NCBI GenBank assembly: GCA_017883385.1
Contig: JADGNQ010000031.1
Coordinates: 1 to 45,184, forward strand
Reading direction: 5' to 3'
Length of the DNA stretch: 45,184 bases
From: Candidatus Sulfotelmatobacter sp.
GTDB lineage: Bacteria; Acidobacteriota; Terriglobia; Terriglobales; Acidobacteriaceae
Part shown: positions 40,903 to 45,184 of the stretch, piece by piece
Layout: every line of letters begins with the position of its first letter
Position numbering within the stretch: the first letter of the stretch is position 1
Notes under the pieces: model-generated
Seen by the model: the letters and a program-made list of their open reading frames with translations, nothing else
Told to the model about the DNA's origin: nothing
Database searches by the model: none
Position numbers and translations under genes: made by a program

Positions 40903-42987
40903 TTATGAGCCGGAGGGCTTCGCTTTGGGTACAGGATTGGTGGGCCCGTGGCACGCCGCGCAGTCCTTCGGCGTGGGTTTGTAGAAGAGCACAGTCCTGG
41001 CCGCCACCACTTTGGTCAGTTTGTGGCATTCTGCGCAACGCACGTTCTGATGCGCGCCGCGCAGTGGAAATTCGGTCCGCTTCTCGTGGTCAAACAGCGA
41101 CGGCTTCCACTTCATGCTGGTGTGGCACTCCGCGCATCGCGTAACGTCCCCCTTGGCGAATTGCTTCCCGTGGATGTCCTCATGGCAGTCCTCGCACTGC
41201 GTGGGCGCCGCCTTGAAATCCACATTCATCAACTTGGTTTCAAGGTTGGGGGCCTTGTGGCAGTCGATACAAACCGTCGCGCGGTGCGCGCCGAGCAACG
41301 CAAACTTCGTCTTCGAATGGTCGAAGCCTGACAGTTCCTTCCACGACTTTGTCGTGTGGCACGCCTCGCATCCCGCTACCGAACCGTCGGCTCGCGTCTG
41401 CTGCATGCGCTCTTTGAACTGTCCTTTGTGCGGGTCTAGGTGGCAACTCGTGCAGTTCAGAGTCTTCCAGTGGTAGATCACAGCCGGCTTCGGCTGGAAC
41501 TCGGCCGATTCCTTATGACAGTCGGAACAAGGCACAGCCATGTGCCCACCCGTAAGAACGAAGTGCGTCTCCTTGTGCTTGGCCAAGCTGAATGTAGACG
41601 GCTTGTAGCCTTCGAGATTGTGGCAGCGTTCGCAGGCGTTGAAGTACGGCGCCGCGACAAACTGCCCCGCATGTTCGTCAGCGTGGCAATCGATACAACG
41701 TTCGAACTTGACCTTAAACAGCGTGTCTTTCCCCTTCGGGATATGACACTTCCCACAATCTACGGTTACATGCTTCCCCTGCAACGGATACGCGCTTGAC
41801 GCGTGCTCCTTCACCGTGAAGGTCGAAGGCTTCCATCCCTGCACCGTATGGCAGGAGGCGCACTCTCCCCCGGTCGGACGCTTGGCGAACTGTCCGTTGT
41901 GCGGATCGGTCTTGTGGCAATCCATGCACTTCTGGAACACGAGAGGCTTCTTGAAGTCCCCGTTGGAGTGGCACTGGGCGCAATCAACGCTGACGTGCTT
42001 GCCTTCTAGCGGGAACTTGGTCTTGGAGTGGTCGAAGCGCTCGTTGACGGTCTGCAGCGAGATTTTCTTCCAGCCGTTGGTGTTGTGGCAGGACTGGCAG
42101 CCCGGAGGGAAGCTCCCGTGGTGCGGATCCTTGTGGCAATCGGAACACTGGTTGAACGGAATGCCCACATACTGCGCCTTGCCGTTCGGCCCATTCGTAT
42201 GGCACTTGGCGCATTGCACCTGCGCATGCAAGCCGGTCAAGGGATACCGAGTCTTCGAGTGGTCAAACTGGGATTGACCCGACTGGCTGACGTTGATCGT
42301 CTTCCAGTCCACGAAATTGTGGCACTGCTGGCAATTCGCACCGAGGCGGCCCTTGTGCTGATCCTGGTGGCAGGCGATGCACCCCGTCGATAGGCCGAGG
42401 TAGGTTCGATTTGCGTCCTTGATCTTGATGGACGCGCGTTCCTGGGGAGAGATGTGGGTAGGATTGTGGCACTTATTACAGGTCAAGCCCGCATGCTTGC
42501 CTTCGAGAAGATAGCCGGTTTCCTTGTGATTGAAAGTCTTGATGTCCCACTTGATGAGCGGGAAATCTTCCCCGTTGTGCTCCGAGTGGCATCGGGCGCA
42601 CTCCTGACTGGAGCCGGGAGGAATGTTGTAGGTAGCGTGCAGACCCTTACGAACCGCGAGCCGGGTGGCTATCTCGGTGTGACACTCCAGACACTTCAAC
42701 GCCGCCTGGCCGCCAAACTTGTGGCAACTCGCGCAGTTGGTCGACCCGTTGAGGGATTGGTGCGGCCGCGACAGAGGTCCGGGAGAGATCTGGGCAGATG
42801 CAAGCGGAGGCGACAGCAAAACTGCGACGAAAATCGATGCCAACAGGCTAAAGCGCAACAGACGTCCACGCCCGGTCGCAACGCACCACCTGCATACGTT
42901 CACTGACGTCGCTCGAATTTGTGCTCTCAGTCCCGTCTTGCCGTGCACCCACGCCCTCGCGGGAGTAACCTGCACGTCCCTTACCAC
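40903..42987 (-). CDS. 23-CxxCH multihaem c-type cytochrome
   Basis: I count 23 CxxCH motifs in 694 residues. The repeating plan is about 75-90 residues: FDHSKTKFPLEGKH (or variants YPLTGLH, FALLGAH), then VxCAxCH, CxDCHxDxHxGQF, and CxxCHxxxGWK. This is typical of large cytochrome c3/c7-like proteins where the extra His acts as second ligand. The signal helix is LLRFSLLASIFVAVLLSPPL ending ASAQ. The annotated GTG at 42987 would leave a long charged leader; GTG at 42903 gives a more normal signal peptide, so the start is uncertain. It is the first gene of the cytochrome train and faces the histidine kinase. Confidence 0.92.
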   Translation of the reverse strand: MVRDVQVTPARAWVHGKTGLRAQIRATSVNVCRWCVATGRGRLLRFSLLASIFVAVLLSPPLASAQISPGPLSRPHQSLNGSTNCASCHKFGGQAALKCLECHTEIATRLAVRKGLHATYNIPPGSSQECARCHSEHNGEDFPLIKWDIKTFNHKETGYLLEGKHAGLTCNKCHNPTHISPQERASIKIKDANRTYLGLSTGCIACHQDQHKGRLGANCQQCHNFVDWKTINVSQSGQSQFDHSKTRYPLTGLHAQVQCAKCHTNGPNGKAQYVGIPFNQCSDCHKDPHHGSFPPGCQSCHNTNGWKKISLQTVNERFDHSKTKFPLEGKHVSVDCAQCHSNGDFKKPLVFQKCMDCHKTDPHNGQFAKRPTGGECASCHTVQGWKPSTFTVKEHASSAYPLQGKHVTVDCGKCHIPKGKDTLFKVKFERCIDCHADEHAGQFVAAPYFNACERCHNLEGYKPSTFSLAKHKETHFVLTGGHMAVPCSDCHKESAEFQPKPAVIYHWKTLNCTSCHLDPHKGQFKERMQQTRADGSVAGCEACHTTKSWKELSGFDHSKTKFALLGAHRATVCIDCHKAPNLETKLMNVDFKAAPTQCEDCHEDIHGKQFAKGDVTRCAECHTSMKWKPSLFDHEKRTEFPLRGAHQNVRCAECHKLTKVVAARTVLFYKPTPKDCAACHGPTNPVPKAKPSGS

Positions 42988-43267
42988 TAGTAATTGTTTG
43001 CCAGTCTAGTTGTCAGTGATTGAGCGCACTAGTCACCAGAGGTACACCTCGATTGACGAACATTGGTCCATCGTCGTCGTGAGAATGCGATCAAACTGTA
43101 AAGATTTTTGGACTCAAGCCGAAAGTTTTCTGTACAGTCCAGCCGCTCCGGGGCATTTTTTGGGCAGGTCACGAGGCCGCAAGCGTGATTTGAATCACTT
43201 ACAGGAGCGCTATGACTCCAGCACCCTTGCCGCGAGGAGTGAGTATAGTTGAACTGGCGCAGAGCGC
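42988..43267. promoter_or_regulatory. Divergent promoter region, cytochrome train / two-component system
   Basis: A 280-base gap between the divergent 23-haem cytochrome and histidine kinase genes holds no supported gene. It contains one TGTACA (43131-43136), the same core as the repeats at 40742 and 40760. I could not find a correctly spaced sigma-54 site; TGGCGC...TTGC at 43254-43270 is two bases too long. Confidence 0.4.
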
Positions 43268-44602
43268 TTGCCTCGGCGCCGAAGGTGCGGGGGCGTGCTC
43301 AGAAAACTATTTCCATCTCAATCTTCATCTTTGCTGGCATCGGATCTCTCCTCTTTCCGCCGTCAGGAATCCATCCTCATCGTTCTGAATCTCCTGATTC
43401 TGGCGGTCCTGTTCTCTCTGCATCTGTACTTTGCCGGGTTCTGGGGAAAGCCAACGCCGCTGCTCATGGTTGCCATCGGGCTCGGAATCTTCCTCAAGAC
43501 CGCGGAATGGCTGTGGCTCCAGCGTCTTTCGCAGCCTCTGAAGCCAGCTGCGTTGCTGGCACTCACCTGGGCGTCGATCGCACTGAACATCACACTCGCC
43601 TCCGTGTTAGCGGTACTCACCGACAAAGAGGACACCCCGTACTTTGTGTTGATGATCGTGGCTGTCCTGGAGGCCGCTTTCCGCTTCGAGTTGCTCGCGA
43701 TCATTGGGGTCATCACCGCGGTCGACGTTTCTCTGTTCTGGCAGGTGTGGTTGTACTTCGGAAAACATCCCCCGCTCGACGTCGGCGAATACTATGAAGC
43801 GGGCACTACTTCCCTGCTGTTTGCCATCGTCGGAGTGCTGGTGTGGCTGCTGCTTACCGACTTGCGCCGCAAGGAGACTCATCTGGCCAACAACGTGCTT
43901 GAACTGGAGCACGCGCGCGAACAACTGCTGCGCGAGGAGAAACTGGCAGCCATGGGGCGTTTGTCCAGTGCGATTGCACACGAGATTCGCAATCCGGTCG
44001 CGATGATCGCCAGTTCCATTGCAACCGCGAGGCAACTCTCCGGCGCGGAACGCGAGGAGATGTTCGGGATCGCATCGGATGAAGCCCACCGTCTCAGCCA
44101 GTTGACCACCGACTTCCTGGACTATGCCAGCACTCGTCCGCCGAACCTGGCCGAGACTTCCGTTGCCGACACAGTTGCCTACGTGGCCGACGCATCGCGC
44201 GCTCATGCCAGCCAGAAAGGCATCCGCTTCGAGGTCGACGTTCCCGAAAACGTTACGGTAAGGGCCGATGCCGGTCAGTTGCAGCAGGCTCTGATGAATC
44301 TGCTGCTGAATGCCGTGGATGCTTCTCCGGCGGCCGGCACGATCACTCTCCGCAGCCACGACGGAAATCAGAAGGTCAACATCAATGTGGAGAATACAGG
44401 ACTGCCTATCCCCGAGCTCGCGCTCAGCCGGATTTTTGAACCGTTTTTTACGACCAAACCCCGCGGGACGGGACTCGGATTGGCGATCGCCCGCAACATC
44501 GCCCGCGCCCAAGGTGGCGATCTCGTTCTCGCCGCCAACGGGCCCGATCGAGTCTGTTTCTCGCTCATCCTCCCGCTCTTCAACGGAGAGCCACGGGATT
44601 AG
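43268..44602 (+). CDS. Membrane sensor histidine kinase
   Basis: Up to 444 residues from TTG 43268 (start uncertain; GTG 43295 is an alternative). About six hydrophobic helices fill residues 35-205 with only short loops, so the signal is probably sensed within or at the membrane. A coiled-coil linker ([20 protein letters not shown]) leads to the H box [19 protein letters not shown] (His238), the N box [20 protein letters not shown], and G boxes in [20 protein letters not shown]. This is the NtrB/AtoS-like type that partners sigma-54 activators. The response regulator starts 19 bases downstream, so they are a matched pair. It is divergent from the multihaem cytochrome train. Confidence 0.92.
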   Translation: MPRRRRCGGVLRKLFPSQSSSLLASDLSSFRRQESILIVLNLLILAVLFSLHLYFAGFWGKPTPLLMVAIGLGIFLKTAEWLWLQRLSQPLKPAALLALTWASIALNITLASVLAVLTDKEDTPYFVLMIVAVLEAAFRFELLAIIGVITAVDVSLFWQVWLYFGKHPPLDVGEYYEAGTTSLLFAIVGVLVWLLLTDLRRKETHLANNVLELEHAREQLLREEKLAAMGRLSSAIAHEIRNPVAMIASSIATARQLSGAEREEMFGIASDEAHRLSQLTTDFLDYASTRPPNLAETSVADTVAYVADASRAHASQKGIRFEVDVPENVTVRADAGQLQQALMNLLLNAVDASPAAGTITLRSHDGNQKVNINVENTGLPIPELALSRIFEPFFTTKPRGTGLGLAIARNIARAQGGDLVLAANGPDRVCFSLILPLFNGEPRD

Positions 44603-44621
44603 GGACCAAGGAAATTTAACG

Positions 44622-45184
44622 ATGGCACGGATCCTTCTAGTCGACGATGAACCGAACATGCGCCGCATTCTGGCGTCTAATCTGCGCCAGGACCAGCACC
44701 AGATATGGGAAGCGGGTGGCGTCGAGGAAGCCCAGCGCAGTCTCGCGGCCAACGATTTCGATGCCGTCATCACCGATCAGAAAATGCCTGACGGCGAGGG
44801 CCTGACCGTCCTCAGATCCGCTCACGAAAACGATCCCACATTGCCCGTCATTCTTCTGACCGCAGTAGCCAGCATTGAACTTGCCGTCGAGAGCATGCGC
44901 CAGGGCGCCTTCGATTTCCTCACCAAACCCTTTCAACCCGAGGTAGTGCGTGCCACTGTACGTCGGGCGTGTGAACGCACTCGGCTCCTTCGCGAAAATA
45001 TCCTGCTCAAGGACGCGGTCGTCCGTCTGGAAGGAACCTCTGAGATCTACGGCGACAGCCCGGCCGTGCACGATGTGCGCGAACGCATTGCGCGGGTTGC
45101 GCCCACGCATGCGACTGTGCTCATCACCGGCGAAACCGGCACCGGTAAGGAACTCGTCGCTCGCGCCATTCACCGCAACAGTCC
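44622..45184 (+). CDS. NtrC-family sigma-54-dependent response regulator, cut by window edge
   Basis: The frame from ATG 44622 runs open off the right edge (187 codons). It begins [20 protein letters not shown], with acidic pocket D8/D9, phospho-acceptor D52 in [10 protein letters not shown], Thr80 and Lys102 in FLTKPF. A helical linker leads to the AAA+ domain, starting [19 protein letters not shown] and the Walker [20 protein letters not shown]. Such proteins hexamerise when phosphorylated and open sigma-54 promoters. Partner of the kinase just upstream. The GAFTGA loop and DNA-binding domain lie outside the window. Confidence 0.93.
   Translation, partial: MARILLVDDEPNMRRILASNLRQDQHQIWEAGGVEEAQRSLAANDFDAVITDQKMPDGEGLTVLRSAHENDPTLPVILLTAVASIELAVESMRQGAFDFLTKPFQPEVVRATVRRACERTRLLRENILLKDAVVRLEGTSEIYGDSPAVHDVRERIARVAPTHATVLITGETGTGKELVARAIHRNS

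Noticed and set aside
40787..40984. 65-residue frame starting MKPRYFFEIYIRD before the 23-haem gene end
   Set aside because: It overlaps the C-terminus of the cytochrome on the other strand and lacks a ribosome site or conserved motif.
43254..43270. Sigma-54 promoter-like TGGCGC...TTGC before the histidine kinase
   Set aside because: The GG and GC elements are 12 bases apart instead of 10.
43249..43797. 182-residue frame overlapping the histidine kinase start
   Set aside because: Different frame, no domain; the kinase frame carries membrane helices and H, N and G boxes.

Overview
The window looks like a piece of an Acidobacteriota chromosome, probably from a Terriglobia/Koribacter-like soil lineage. 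This is inferred from GC-rich coding sequence, TTG/GTG starts, many secreted proteins of acidobacterial type, a carboxypeptidase-regulatory-like domain protein, and several kinds of dispersed palindromic spacer repeats. There is no rRNA or other taxonomic marker, so the assignment is an inference.

Layout. (1) 1-6312 is a glycan/envelope decoration region: two asparagine synthases (one cut by the left edge), a family 2 glycosyltransferase, a class I methyltransferase, a broken GT-C type membrane glycosyltransferase and an FkbM methyltransferase. (2) 6322-13511 is a conserved isoprenoid and lipid block: uppS, cdsA, dxr, rseP and ispG. An unknown gene on the opposite strand sits between rseP and ispG, and two clear intrinsic terminators close rseP and ispG. 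(3) 13678-24674 is mixed: a 47-residue TatA-like small protein absent from ordinary gene lists, a beta-propeller protein, a heptanucleotide tandem repeat, Ku, a PIN/RHH toxin-antitoxin pair with a palindromic operator, DinB/YfiT-like and ABM-like small enzymes, a tandem pair of secreted paralogues, a YdcF-like protein, TsaC/Sua5, a SpoU rRNA/tRNA methylase, and an aminotransferase-SDR operon. (4) 24902-30635 is an envelope block: two overlapping paralogous exported proteins, the second with an added carboxypeptidase-like domain, and a pseudokinase-TonB fusion. A TrmJ-like methylase follows on the opposite strand.

(5) 31803-42987 is the most striking part. It is a single-strand gene train encoding a 23-CxxCH cytochrome, a 37-CxxCH cytochrome built from nine tandem tri-haem modules, an AMIN-domain outer-membrane beta-barrel, a small exported protein, a multi-His membrane cytochrome b, and a membrane-anchored protein with two ferredoxin-type clusters joined to an FAD/NAD(P) reductase. 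The last four genes overlap or lie within 20 bases of each other. Read together they suggest an electron path from a cytoplasmic reductant through the inner membrane, across a multihaem periplasm and to the outer membrane: a candidate extracellular or trans-envelope electron conduit. (6) At 43268-45184, divergent from this train, lie a membrane histidine kinase and an NtrC-type sigma-54 activator (cut by the right edge) that may control it.
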